Shown here: positions 1-7,315 of the stretch, in pieces
Layout: each line of letters starts with the position of its first letter
How positions within the stretch are numbered: the first letter of the stretch is position 1
Assembly (NCBI GenBank): GCA_003224635.1
Contig: QHZK01000112.1
Location: 1-10,150, forward strand
Reading direction: 5' to 3'
Source of the DNA: Acidobacteriota bacterium
Lineage (GTDB): Bacteria > Acidobacteriota > Terriglobia > UBA7540
DNA length: 10,150 nucleotides
Position numbers and translations under genes: made by a program
Notes under the pieces: model-generated
Databases searched by the model: none
Told to the model about the DNA's origin: nothing
The model's input: only the letters and a program-made list of their open reading frames with translations

Positions 1-52
1 CTCCTCGCCTTCGTTGCCTGAGTCGAACGAAAATCTACACAGCTTGCCTGCG

Positions 53-220
53 TCATGCTGGATGCGTGCCGCAGGGGCCTTCGACTTGCCATCGTCCATC
101 CCGCCAAAAGAACCTGTGACGGTGGTAGAAGCAGAGGCCGCATCGTGGGCACCTGTACGGAAAGACTCTCTTGCCGTCCACGCTTACGATGCAGCCGCAG
201 GTGTCTGTATCGCCGTACAC
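53..220 (-). CDS. Possible cysteine-rich mini-protein, unrecognised
   Basis: A 55-codon frame opens at a GTG and ends at TGA. The product would hold six cysteines: a CGC pair near residues 8-10, a compact CPRCGLC cluster at residues 24-30, and C50. Histidines follow at 33 and 35, so a small zinc-ribbon-like fold is conceivable. Its TGA overlaps an ATG on the same strand (ATGA, bases 53-56) that would open a second frame running out of the window, an arrangement often seen in translationally coupled genes. Against it: no convincing Shine-Dalgarno precedes the GTG, the frame is short, and it could be chance. It lies 66 bases after the PLP-enzyme stop. I do not recognise a family and assign no function. 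Confidence 0.25.
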   Translation of the reverse strand: MYGDTDTCGCIVSVDGKRVFPYRCPRCGLCFYHRHRFFWRDGRWQVEGPCGTHPA

Positions 221-286
221 ACTACTGCGCCATGCGCTTCACTTCAGTGGGTAGTTTCGCTGTAGCGCAGAGCCCGGCCGCGCGCT

Positions 287-1543
287 TTACGCAGGTTGCC
301 GCTTCGCCGCCGCGCTCAAGATTTCCTTCAGGCGGCGCCCCACGATCTCTTCCTCGCCCGGCTTCATCATGAAGGGCGTGACCGCCAGGCCGTATTGATA
401 ATCTTCCCCACCCAGGCAGACGATGCTGGGCTCGCCGTCTTCGAGCTGCCTCATGCATTCCGCCTTGGTCAGTCCCATCGCCTTTTCGTCCCATTGAAGA
501 TAGAGGTGCGGAACGTGATTGGCGACTTCGGGCACGAAGCGCCCGGTGCGCACGCCGGGCACGGACGAGACCATTTTGTCGATCGCGTCGAGCCGCGCTT
601 CCCAGTCCTTCCACTCCGCCTCGTGGTCCACTTTCAGGTAGAGCTCCAGCGCCACGAACATGCCGACGATCTCTTCCTTTCCGACCTTGAGCGGCCTGCC
701 GATCGTGTCCTCGTATGGATTATTGTTCATCAGAGCCGCTTCGATCAGGTCTTTGCGTCCCAGCAGGAGCCCCGCGCACTGCGGGCCCCGCAGTCCCTTG
801 CCGCCACTGAAGCTGACGAGATCGAACCCCATTTTGTTGTAGTCGCTCAGGTGCGAAACAGGCGGGACGTCGGCAGCGGCGTCGTTGAAGGTGGGGATAC
901 CGTGGCGCTTGCCGGCTTGGGCCCACTTCTCGAGCCCGATCTTTCCTTGGTTTTGCGCTTCGTTCAAGAAGTGCAGCATGGCGGTCTTATCGTTGATGGC
1001 GCGCTCGAGGTCGTCCTCGGTCTCGACCTCCACCAGGCGCACGCCCACGTTGCGGACCGCGTGGTCGAAGGCGTAGCGGTGCGCCTTCTGAATGACCACC
1101 TCGTTCTTCATCCCTGTGGTATCGGGAATGCGCTTGATCTTCTCCGGGTCTTTCCCCGTAAGGCAGGCCGCCGTTCCAATCACCATCGCGCCCGCCGCGC
1201 CCGAGGCGACGCACGCCGCCTCGACGCCCAGCATCCGCGCGATGCGCTCGCCCACCACGCGCTGGAGCTCGTCAAGCACCACGTAGTGCTGGGCCGCTTC
1301 CTCCATCGCCCTGGCCGCTTCCGGCGGCAGTAGCGAGCCGGTCAGGTTAGTGTAGGTCCCCTTGGCGTTAATGCGCGTGCGGACCCCCAGCCGCTCGTAG
1401 ATATTCGCGGGCGCAGCCGGCGTGCCGGTGAGCCCTCCGGGCGACACCAGCAGGCGCCGCGGGGCCCGGCCCGCCAAGGCCGAGAACACGCTGCCGCCGG
1501 CCAGGAAATTCCGCCGCGAAAATCGCCAGTTGAAAATCGCCAT
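287..1543 (-). CDS. Tat-signal SelA/DgaE-like PLP-dependent enzyme
   Basis: This 418-residue protein belongs to the fold-type I PLP enzymes related to L-seryl-tRNA(Sec) selenium transferase and D-glucosaminate-6-phosphate ammonia-lyase. The likely cofactor lysine is K249 in SFSGGKGLRGPQ, preceded by the cofactor-contacting aspartate in FNDAAAD (about 221). Other family-like segments are RINAKGTYTNLTGS (58-70) and ASGAAGAM (113-120). The N terminus carries SRRNFLAGG at residues 9-17, a twin-arginine motif, followed by a weak hydrophobic stretch, which suggests export in folded form with cofactor bound. A GAGGGGA ribosome site sits six bases before the ATG, supporting this start. No selenocysteine genes are nearby, and true SelA is cytoplasmic, so a SelA role is unlikely. 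The substrate is unknown; an aldolase, lyase or racemase-type reaction on an amino acid or amino sugar is possible. Confidence 0.85.
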   Translation of the reverse strand: MAIFNWRFSRRNFLAGGSVFSALAGRAPRRLLVSPGGLTGTPAAPANIYERLGVRTRINAKGTYTNLTGSLLPPEAARAMEEAAQHYVVLDELQRVVGERIARMLGVEAACVASGAAGAMVIGTAACLTGKDPEKIKRIPDTTGMKNEVVIQKAHRYAFDHAVRNVGVRLVEVETEDDLERAINDKTAMLHFLNEAQNQGKIGLEKWAQAGKRHGIPTFNDAAADVPPVSHLSDYNKMGFDLVSFSGGKGLRGPQCAGLLLGRKDLIEAALMNNNPYEDTIGRPLKVGKEEIVGMFVALELYLKVDHEAEWKDWEARLDAIDKMVSSVPGVRTGRFVPEVANHVPHLYLQWDEKAMGLTKAECMRQLEDGEPSIVCLGGEDYQYGLAVTPFMMKPGEEEIVGRRLKEILSAAAKRQPA

Positions 1544-1565
1544 CTGAGTCCCCTCGGCTAGTTCT

Positions 1566-1686
1566 TCAGTGCGTCCGTGTTTCAGTTTGTCAGTTTATCA
1601 GTTTTTCAGTTTGTCAGTTCTCAGCTCGGTCCGTGTGGCAGGCTGACTGACTGATTTACTGAAAGACTGACTTACTGAAAAACTGA
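1566..1686. repeat. Inverted pair of octamer-period TCAGT arrays
   Basis: The 152-base spacer between the PLP-enzyme and TPR genes is mostly short repeats. TCAGT begins at 1582, 1590, 1598, 1606 and 1614, exactly eight bases apart. ACTGA begins at 1650, 1658, 1666, 1674 and 1682, again exactly eight apart, with GCTGA at 1642. The five TCAGT units pair in register with the five ACTGA units (paired coordinates sum to 3268), giving an interrupted hairpin with a loop of about 31 bases. It would start some ten bases after the TPR stop in the transcript. Whether it acts as RNA structure, a processing site or only repeat DNA cannot be told from sequence. Confidence 0.85.
1621..1641 (+). repeat. Dispersed element TCAG-N-GGTCCGT-N-CAG, copy in loop
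   Basis: This segment reads TCAGCTCGGTCCGTGTGGCA and lies in the loop between the two octamer arrays. Close relatives are TCAGTGCGTCCGTGTTTCAG at 1566-1585 and TCAGTCGGTCCGTATCTCAG at 7269-7288 in front of proS. The shared core is GTCCGT framed by TCAG on both sides. Three copies in two unrelated spacers suggest a dispersed family, not chance. Confidence 0.6.
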
Positions 1687-1695
1687 CCAACTTTT

Positions 1696-2634
1696 TCAAT
1701 CCGAGATGGCGACGGGGAGGTTTTTCCGCAACTCCACGTAGGCCGGGTAGTGGCTGATCTTCTGGAAGTCGGGGTCTCCGTCGAGGCGCTTGAGGTCCTT
1801 GAAGCCGTCTTCGAGCGCGCGCCGCAGGTAACGCACCGAATCCTCGGGCCGGGCAAGCGAGGCGAAAACCTTGGCCAAGTAGAAATAAAACTCCACGTCG
1901 GCCCCGCGCGCCTGCACCACCGTGGCCGTCGACGAGTGCTCGGTGAGGACGTTGGGGTCGAGGCTGAGCGCCTCCCGGTATTGCTCAACAGCTTGCGGGA
2001 ATTTCTTCATATGCGAGTAGGACGCGCCCAGGTTCATGTGGAAGGAGGCGGAGCCGGGACTACGATCAAGGGCTTGCCGGTAGTACTTGACGGATTTCCT
2101 GAACTTGTTTTCCATGAAATAAGTCGTCCCAAGATTGTTCCAGGGCTCGGCGAAATCGGTCCGGCGCTTGGCCGCTTCTTTGTAGGCTTTTCGGGCGGCA
2201 CGGTAGTTTATATCCAACTGGTAGGCGATGCCGAGCTTGTTCCACAGGTTGGCGTTGGAGCCCTGTTGCCTCAGCGCCCGATGGTAGTAGTCGATCGCAT
2301 CCGCGTACGACTTCCGGGCCAGGTAAATATCGGCGCGCTCTTCCACCGTCACGTCCCTCAACAGCGGAGGCGCTTGCTGGCTTGCCGGATTCGCCGGAGC
2401 GGCGGGCCGCGTTTGCGCAGGTAAGAACGCGCTGACGAGTACTCCCAGGACGGCCGCAGGAAGAAGGCTGGAGGCGTGAAGCACCGGGAGGCGGTGCGGC
2501 GCGAGATGGTGTCGCCAACCGCGATCTGGGTCGCGAGCGTCACAGTCCGGAGTCAAGAGACGAGAGCGCAAGGGATGCCTTCCTTCCTCTCGCATGATCT
2601 TCCGCGTCTTCCACGATGAGCGTCCCCAACCCAC
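1696..2634 (-). CDS. Exported tetratricopeptide-repeat protein
   Basis: A TPR protein of up to 312 residues. About five repeats can be seen, at roughly residues 95-126, 129-162, 163-196, 197-230 and 247-280 (counted from the GTG at 2634), with typical cores such as LWNKLGIAYQLDINYRAARKAY and PWNNLGTTYF. Before them is a hydrophobic stretch (about 55-72, LLPAAVLGVLVSAFLPAQ) and a Pro/Ala/Gln-rich linker, so it is probably secreted to the periplasm or membrane-anchored. The start is uncertain: GTG 2634 gives the longest frame, ATG 2595 has GGAAG close upstream, and GTG 2484 would begin directly at the signal-like segment; the first 45 or so residues look unlike protein of this kind. TPRs mediate protein contacts. 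It starts at most 23 bases after the PBP stop, so the two may be co-expressed and it could be a cell-wall-synthesis partner (inference only). Confidence 0.85.
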   Translation of the reverse strand: MGWGRSSWKTRKIMREEGRHPLRSRLLTPDCDARDPDRGWRHHLAPHRLPVLHASSLLPAAVLGVLVSAFLPAQTRPAAPANPASQQAPPLLRDVTVEERADIYLARKSYADAIDYYHRALRQQGSNANLWNKLGIAYQLDINYRAARKAYKEAAKRRTDFAEPWNNLGTTYFMENKFRKSVKYYRQALDRSPGSASFHMNLGASYSHMKKFPQAVEQYREALSLDPNVLTEHSSTATVVQARGADVEFYFYLAKVFASLARPEDSVRYLRRALEDGFKDLKRLDGDPDFQKISHYPAYVELRKNLPVAISD

Positions 2635-2657
2635 GGACCCCTGCCCCTGTCTTGACT

Positions 2658-5261
2658 CTACTGTTTCTCGGGCGCTGTCGGCGCGGGTTTGGGGCGCCCC
2701 TTGAAGATAGAGAAAATCTTCTTCAGCGCTCCGCCCTTCTTTTGTGGCCGGGGTTCAACCGGATTATTGTTCGCGGTGTCGCCCGGTCGCGCGGGCGAGG
2801 GCTGGGAAGCGCCCCCAGGCCGCGGGGCCGGCGCCGAAGCGGGGCTCGTGGTCCCCGGCGCCGGGGACGACGCGCCGAAAATCTTGTGGAAGAGGCCGGA
2901 AATGCCGTGGGAGACTCCCTCGAGCACAGTCGGGGAACGGGGTTCCGTCCCCTCAATAAAGACCTCCTGCCTCGGGGCTTCGCCGGGGACGCCCGGGCTC
3001 GAAGGCAACTCGACAGTAACGACCCCCGGGGGCGCGGTGAAGTCCTCGACCTTCTGGTAGGCCGGAATCCGAGTGGCTCGCTTCATAAATTCGGTCCACG
3101 CCGGGAGCGCCGAGGCGGCTCCCGAAAGCCTTAGGTCTCTGTCATCATCATAACCCACCCACACCACGGCGAGGAGGTTCGAGGTGAACCCGGCGAACCA
3201 GCCGTCGTGGCTGGTTCCGGTCTTGCCCGCCGCTGGCAACGTGAACCCACGCGACCTGACGCCGGCCGCGGTGCCGTTGTTGATGACGCTCTCCATCAGG
3301 TTGACCATAAGGTAGTTGACGCGCGAGTCGAGGACCTGACGCCTGGTCTGGGAGGTCTCGAGCAAATTTCGGCCCGAGACATCGTTGACGGCCAGGATGA
3401 ACTTCGGCCCGACGTACTGGCCATCATTGGCAAAAACCGTGTAAGCGCCCGCGATTTCGAGCGGCGTCGCCACGTAAGCCCCGAGCGCCAGCGCGGGGGT
3501 CGCCAGCAGGTCCTTGTTCATGCCAGCGTCGATGGCCAGTTTCCTGATCCGGTCGTAGCCAACCATCTCGGCCAGGCGCACCGTGGCCACGTTGAGCGAT
3601 TGGTTCAAGGCCTCGCGCACCGTGACCGCGCCGTGGTATTCCTGCTTGTAATTCCCGGGGTCGTAAGTCCCGCCCTCATACGTGAACGTCGTAGGTTCGT
3701 CCATCAGGATGGTAGCCGGCGTGATCACAGGCTGGGAGCCGTTCACACCGGAGTTCAGGGCGGCAGCGTAGACGAAGGGCTTGAAGGACGAGCCGGGCGG
3801 CCGCCGCGCCAGCACGTGGTCGAGCTGGCTGACGCCATAATCGCGCCCGCCGACCAGGGCTTTCAACTCTCCGGTGTGTGGGTCCAGCGTGACCAGCGCG
3901 ACCTGCGGCTGGTTGGGCTCAGGGGGTGGCGCGCCCTTCGGCCGCTTCTTTTTGGCGAGCTCGCGGTCTACCTCCACCATCCCCGCGCGGACCGCGTCCG
4001 AGGCGGCGCGCTGCAAGTCAAGATCGAGGGTGGTGTAAATCCGGAAGCTCTGGGAAACCAGATCGCGCTCCGGGAATTGCGCGAGCAACTGGTCTTTCAC
4101 CATGTCGACGAAAAACGGCGCCTGGCTGCCCTCGAGGTTCTGCTGGGCAAGCTGCAAGGGGGCTTTCGAGGCTCGCTCGGCGTCGGCGGCGCTGACCAGG
4201 CCGTCCTCACTCATGCGGTGAAGCACCCAGTTGCGGCGGTCGATGGCCCGCTTCGGGTTCTTGTAAGGGGAGTACAGGTTGGGCCCGCGAATCAGGGCGG
4301 CGAGCAAGGCCGCCTCCGGCAAGGTCAGGCTCTTGACGTCCTTGTTGAAGTAGGCGTCCGCGGCTTCTCCAAACCCGTAGACGGAAAAACTTCCGCGCTG
4401 ACCGAGGTAAGCCTGGTTGGCGTAGAGCTCAAAAATCTGCCGCTTGCTCAGGCGTTGCTCCATGAGCAGGGCCAGGAGGACTTCCTCCACCTTGCGCGAC
4501 AAAGTCTTGCGCCGTGAGAGGAAGAAGGTCCGCGCCAGTTGCATGGTCAGCGTGCTGCCGCCCTGGGCGCGCTCGTCGGCGCGGATATCCGCGACGGCAG
4601 CGCCAAGAATGCGATAGAGGCTGACGCCGTGGTGCGAGAAAAAGCGATGGTCCTCGGCGGCCAGCACCGCGTCCACACAGTCCTGCGGCAGGTCGTCGTA
4701 CCTCACGAGGCGCCGCTTGGCGCGGCTCTGATCGAAGAGCGTGGTGATGACTTCAGGCTCGAGCCAGTAGCCCTCAAGCGAACTGCCGTCCTCGAGAGAA
4801 CTGATCGAGGCCAGCTTCCCCTCGTGGAACTCGAGGACAGCCGGTCCTTCCCGGATTGGTCCGCCCTCGAAAAAAGAAGCCGGACCCGGGCGAATCTCCA
4901 ACCGGTCGCCTCTGACCTTGTAGCTGCCGAAGCCGGCCGCGCCCTCGCCTTCGCTGTACAGCGCCTTGCGCAGGCGCGACGCGACCCCTTCCGAGGTCCA
5001 CGGCTGCCCGGCGCTGACGGGAGTCGGCGCCGAGAACACCATCGAGGCGTGGTTAAAGACCTCCCCGCCCATCCGTTCGTCGATCAGGTGCGAGAAATGG
5101 AGATAGAGGTAGGCAAAAACGGTGGTTCCGGCAAGCACGACCAAGAAGCCGGCCAGCAGAAACGCCCGCTGCCAGCGCGGCATGCCGAGGACCCTCGGCA
5201 GCCACTGACTCGGACGCAACCCTGAACGCCGGCGATGCTGGGCGGGAGGATAAGCAGCCAC
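2658..5261 (-). CDS. Class A penicillin-binding protein, PBP1B-like
   Basis: A bifunctional peptidoglycan synthase that polymerises lipid II glycan strands and cross-links the peptides in the periplasm. From the GTG at 5261 it has 867 residues: a short basic cytoplasmic tail, one membrane segment (about 34-56), a region resembling the UB2H domain of PBP1B (about 75-175), a GT51 glycosyltransferase with catalytic Glu in AAEDHRFFSHHGV (about 203) and GGSTLTMQLAR, then a transpeptidase with SSFK (catalytic Ser about 491), SLN (about 555) and KTG (about 680). All key motifs are intact. The C terminus adds about 95 residues rich in Pro/Ala with two short basic-amphipathic stretches. An in-frame TTG at 5351 and ATG at 5183 are alternative starts; the TTG would overlap the upstream small gene. 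GTG 5261 is preferred because an extended -10 box ends seven bases before it. Confidence 0.93.
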   Translation of the reverse strand: MAAYPPAQHRRRSGLRPSQWLPRVLGMPRWQRAFLLAGFLVVLAGTTVFAYLYLHFSHLIDERMGGEVFNHASMVFSAPTPVSAGQPWTSEGVASRLRKALYSEGEGAAGFGSYKVRGDRLEIRPGPASFFEGGPIREGPAVLEFHEGKLASISSLEDGSSLEGYWLEPEVITTLFDQSRAKRRLVRYDDLPQDCVDAVLAAEDHRFFSHHGVSLYRILGAAVADIRADERAQGGSTLTMQLARTFFLSRRKTLSRKVEEVLLALLMEQRLSKRQIFELYANQAYLGQRGSFSVYGFGEAADAYFNKDVKSLTLPEAALLAALIRGPNLYSPYKNPKRAIDRRNWVLHRMSEDGLVSAADAERASKAPLQLAQQNLEGSQAPFFVDMVKDQLLAQFPERDLVSQSFRIYTTLDLDLQRAASDAVRAGMVEVDRELAKKKRPKGAPPPEPNQPQVALVTLDPHTGELKALVGGRDYGVSQLDHVLARRPPGSSFKPFVYAAALNSGVNGSQPVITPATILMDEPTTFTYEGGTYDPGNYKQEYHGAVTVREALNQSLNVATVRLAEMVGYDRIRKLAIDAGMNKDLLATPALALGAYVATPLEIAGAYTVFANDGQYVGPKFILAVNDVSGRNLLETSQTRRQVLDSRVNYLMVNLMESVINNGTAAGVRSRGFTLPAAGKTGTSHDGWFAGFTSNLLAVVWVGYDDDRDLRLSGAASALPAWTEFMKRATRIPAYQKVEDFTAPPGVVTVELPSSPGVPGEAPRQEVFIEGTEPRSPTVLEGVSHGISGLFHKIFGASSPAPGTTSPASAPAPRPGGASQPSPARPGDTANNNPVEPRPQKKGGALKKIFSIFKGRPKPAPTAPEKQ

Positions 5262-5268
5262 GAGGTAT

Positions 5269-5277
5269 ATTATAGCA
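5269..5277 (-). promoter_or_regulatory. Extended -10 promoter for the PBP gene
   Basis: The minus strand reads TGCTATAAT, a perfect extended -10 (TGn plus consensus TATAAT). No good -35 is visible at the usual distance, which an extended -10 tolerates. The hexamer ends seven bases before GTG 5261, so transcription would begin at or within a base or two of the start codon, giving a leaderless message. The alternative is that translation starts at ATG 5183 with a leader of about 80 bases. Confidence 0.55.
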
Positions 5278-5314
5278 GCTTGTTTTGGATGGAGGGGGCA
5301 AAGTACGTGGTGGA

Positions 5315-5466
5315 CTAAAATCGTGTTGCTTGTACTATCAGAGGTGGCCAATCGAAGTCGGTGATTTCAACTCTTATGCCGGGTGGAACAGCATCCTCGC
5401 AGACATACACGACTCCCCCGACACCGTAACAAAGATGACCTTTTCCGGCGATTCAGGTTCAGACAT
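5315..5466 (-). pseudogene. Small 50-residue protein gene, frameshifted at a G5 run
   Basis: ATG 5466 follows a strong AAGGGAGG site (5472-5479) by five bases. The first frame reads MSEPESPEKVIFVTVSG and then, after a run of five Gs (5415-5419), breaks into an unlikely tail and stops at 5374. One frame over, the sequence continues as GGVVYVCEDAVPPGIRVEIT, then DFDWPPLIVQATRF, and stops at 5315. One extra G joins both parts into a smooth 50-residue protein. The second half has no start of its own and has two stops upstream in its frame. The pattern GGVVxxV-PxGIxVEIxDFD recalls short uncharacterised proteins, from memory only. It may be a pseudogene, an assembly error, or a -1 frameshift, since a glycine tRNA on GGG could re-pair on the overlapping GGG. 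It sits alone between proS and the PBP promoter; function unknown. Confidence 0.6.
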
Positions 5467-5557
5467 TACAACCTCCCTTGAGCTTCGGCGCAGGGTGCTT
5501 GAGCTCCGTCATGGAACTCTGTCTTGTTGCACGCTCTTAGCCCTCTACCGCGAATGG

Positions 5558-7258
5558 CTACGCCTCGTGCAGGTATTCCCCCTTGAGGACCTCGACGACA
5601 GCTTCCAGCTTGACATCCCGGATTTGCTTGGTCGCGCGCTCGAAGATCTCCGCCTGACCCTGCTCGAACTTGCGTTTGCCCAAGGTCACGCGGTAAGGGA
5701 CGCCGATCAGGTCGGCATCCTTGAACTTGACGCCGGGCCTCTCGTTCCGGTCGTCAAAGAGCACGTCAACCGACTGGGCCTGCATTTCCTCGTGGAGCTT
5801 CTCCGCCGCGGCGCGGAGGGGCGCGTCATCCATATTGGCAGCCGTCAGGACCACCTCGAAGGGCGAGATCGAGCGCGGCAAGAACATGCCGTCCTGGTCG
5901 TGGTTCTGCTCGGCGGCCGCGCTCAGGATGCGCTCGAGACCGATGCCGTACGAGCCCATGACGAGCGGCGCTTCGCGCCCGTTCGCGTCAAGGACTCTCG
6001 CGCCCATGGGCTCCGAATACCGGCGACCCAGCTTGAACAGGTGTCCGAGCTCCAAAGCTTTGGTCAGGCGCAAGGGCTTCTCGCAGCGGATGCACAAGTC
6101 ACCCGGGGCGACGGCGCGCACGTCGCGATACTCAGCCGTGAAGTCGCGCCCCGGAGTCACGTTGCGGAGGTGGGTGTCGTCGCGGTTGGCGCCACTGATA
6201 AGGTTCCTTCGTCTCTCGAGCGCGCGGTCCGCGATGATCCGCGCGCCCCGCAAACCAACGGGTCCGAGCGATCCCAGGTGGGCGACGTGCAACTTAAAAG
6301 CTTCCTCGGGCGTAGCCGGACGAAACGTGCCGGTGCCGAGCGCCAGGGCGAGCTTGGTCTCGCTCAGCGTGTGATCGCCCCGCAGCAGAATCACCACGGG
6401 TTCGCTCTCAACGATATAGTCGAGCGTCTTGATCATTCTGGCGGGACTCTCCCGTGTGAACTTGACCAAGTCTTCGATGGTCTTCTGACCCGGCGTATCA
6501 AAAGGCTCGGGCGCTGCGTCGCCGGGCAAGTCCTCGACATGCGGCGCCTTCGACTCAGCCTTCTCGAGGTTGGCGGCGTACCCGCACTCCGAGAGCGCAA
6601 TCCAATCTTCTCCCGTGTCCGTGGGAGCCGTGAATTCGCTCGACGCCTTCCCGCCCATCATCCCCGAGTACGCTTCGACATAAAGCCACTTGAGCCCGCA
6701 GCGGTCGAAGATGCGCCGGTAGGCCTCGGCGTGCTTCTCGAAGCTGGCGTCGAGACCGGCGTCGTCGAGGTCAAATGAGTACGAATCCTTCATGATGAAC
6801 TGGCGCAGGCGCAGCAGGCCAGACTTGGGCCGAGGCTCGTCGCGGAACTTCTCCTGGATCTGGTACCAGATTTGGGGAAGCTGCTTGTACGACCGCAGTT
6901 CGCCGCGCGCGATGTTCGTCATCTCCTCTTCGTGGGTCATCCCCAGGCACATCTCGTGCTGGTTGCGATCCTTGAATTTAAACATCACGTCCACCGAGTC
7001 CCAGCGGCCTGTCTCTTTCCAGAGCTCGGCGGGGTTGAGCGCCGGCAGGTAGAACTCCTGTCCGCCGATGCGGTCCATCTCTTCGCGGACGATTTGCGCG
7101 ATCTTCAAGAACGATTTCTGCGCGAGATACAGATAGGCGTAAAGGCCCGCCGCCACCTGGCGCACGTAGCCCGCCCGCAACAGGAGCCGGTGACTGGGGA
7201 CTTCGGCTTCCGCCGGCACTTCGCGCAAGGTGGGAATGAATGCTCGGCTCCAGCGCAT
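5558..7258 (-). CDS. proS: Prolyl-tRNA synthetase, bacterial type
   Basis: Charges tRNA-Pro with proline in the cytoplasm. The 566 residues match the length of the long bacterial ProRS (E. coli about 570). Class II motif 2 is FRDEPRPKSGLLRLRQF (138-154) and motif 3 is LVMGSYGIGLER (432-443). Between them, about 225-400, lies the INS editing domain that clears misacylated Ala-tRNA-Pro, including the segment SPARMIKTL with a lysine (277) at the expected place and the conserved RGDHTLSETKL (293-303). The C-terminal anticodon-binding domain begins near 466 (PFEVVLTAANMDD). A CIRC pair sits at 389-392. The ATG at 7258 has a GAGGA ribosome site seven bases upstream, within the last repeat unit of the TCAGT-rich spacer. 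It lies 57 bases after folC, so co-transcription is plausible. Confidence 0.97.
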   Translation of the reverse strand: MRWSRAFIPTLREVPAEAEVPSHRLLLRAGYVRQVAAGLYAYLYLAQKSFLKIAQIVREEMDRIGGQEFYLPALNPAELWKETGRWDSVDVMFKFKDRNQHEMCLGMTHEEEMTNIARGELRSYKQLPQIWYQIQEKFRDEPRPKSGLLRLRQFIMKDSYSFDLDDAGLDASFEKHAEAYRRIFDRCGLKWLYVEAYSGMMGGKASSEFTAPTDTGEDWIALSECGYAANLEKAESKAPHVEDLPGDAAPEPFDTPGQKTIEDLVKFTRESPARMIKTLDYIVESEPVVILLRGDHTLSETKLALALGTGTFRPATPEEAFKLHVAHLGSLGPVGLRGARIIADRALERRRNLISGANRDDTHLRNVTPGRDFTAEYRDVRAVAPGDLCIRCEKPLRLTKALELGHLFKLGRRYSEPMGARVLDANGREAPLVMGSYGIGLERILSAAAEQNHDQDGMFLPRSISPFEVVLTAANMDDAPLRAAAEKLHEEMQAQSVDVLFDDRNERPGVKFKDADLIGVPYRVTLGKRKFEQGQAEIFERATKQIRDVKLEAVVEVLKGEYLHEA

Positions 7259-7268
7259 CTTAAGTTCC

Positions 7269-7311
7269 TCAGTCGGTCCGTATCTCAGTTGGGTCAGTTG
7301 TCAGTCTCAGT
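7269..7311. repeat. Degenerate TCAGT repeats in the folC-proS spacer
   Basis: TCAGT or TCAG occurs at 7269, 7285, 7294, 7301 and 7307, at irregular steps of 6 to 16 bases, on the plus strand. The first part, 7269-7288, is a copy of the GTCCGT-centred element also found at 1566-1585 and 1621-1641. Unlike the spacer at 1582-1686 there is no facing complementary array. The last unit on the minus strand supplies the proS Shine-Dalgarno. Confidence 0.65.
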
Positions 7312-7315
7312 TATG

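Noticed and set aside
1..40. A TTCGACTC motif on the minus strand resembling the T-arm of a tRNA or tmRNA 3' end
   Set aside because: The flanking bases do not pair as a five-base T-stem and no acceptor or anticodon arm is seen.
1566..1686. CRISPR array
   Set aside because: Units are only eight bases with no unique spacers, and no cas gene is present.
2620..2657. GTCC-GGAC hairpin after the PBP stop as a terminator
   Set aside because: Only a four-base stem and no T-run follows.
3207..4517. Long open frame on the plus strand opposite the PBP gene, and similar ones at 296-1333 and 5285-6778
   Set aside because: They mirror strongly supported minus-strand genes, are rich in Arg/Gly/Val/Leu as expected of antisense frames in high G+C DNA, and show no family motifs.
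5262..5351. TTG start giving 30 extra N-terminal residues to the PBP
   Set aside because: The extension overlaps the small gene and the promoter box, has no ribosome site, and does not resemble PBP N termini.
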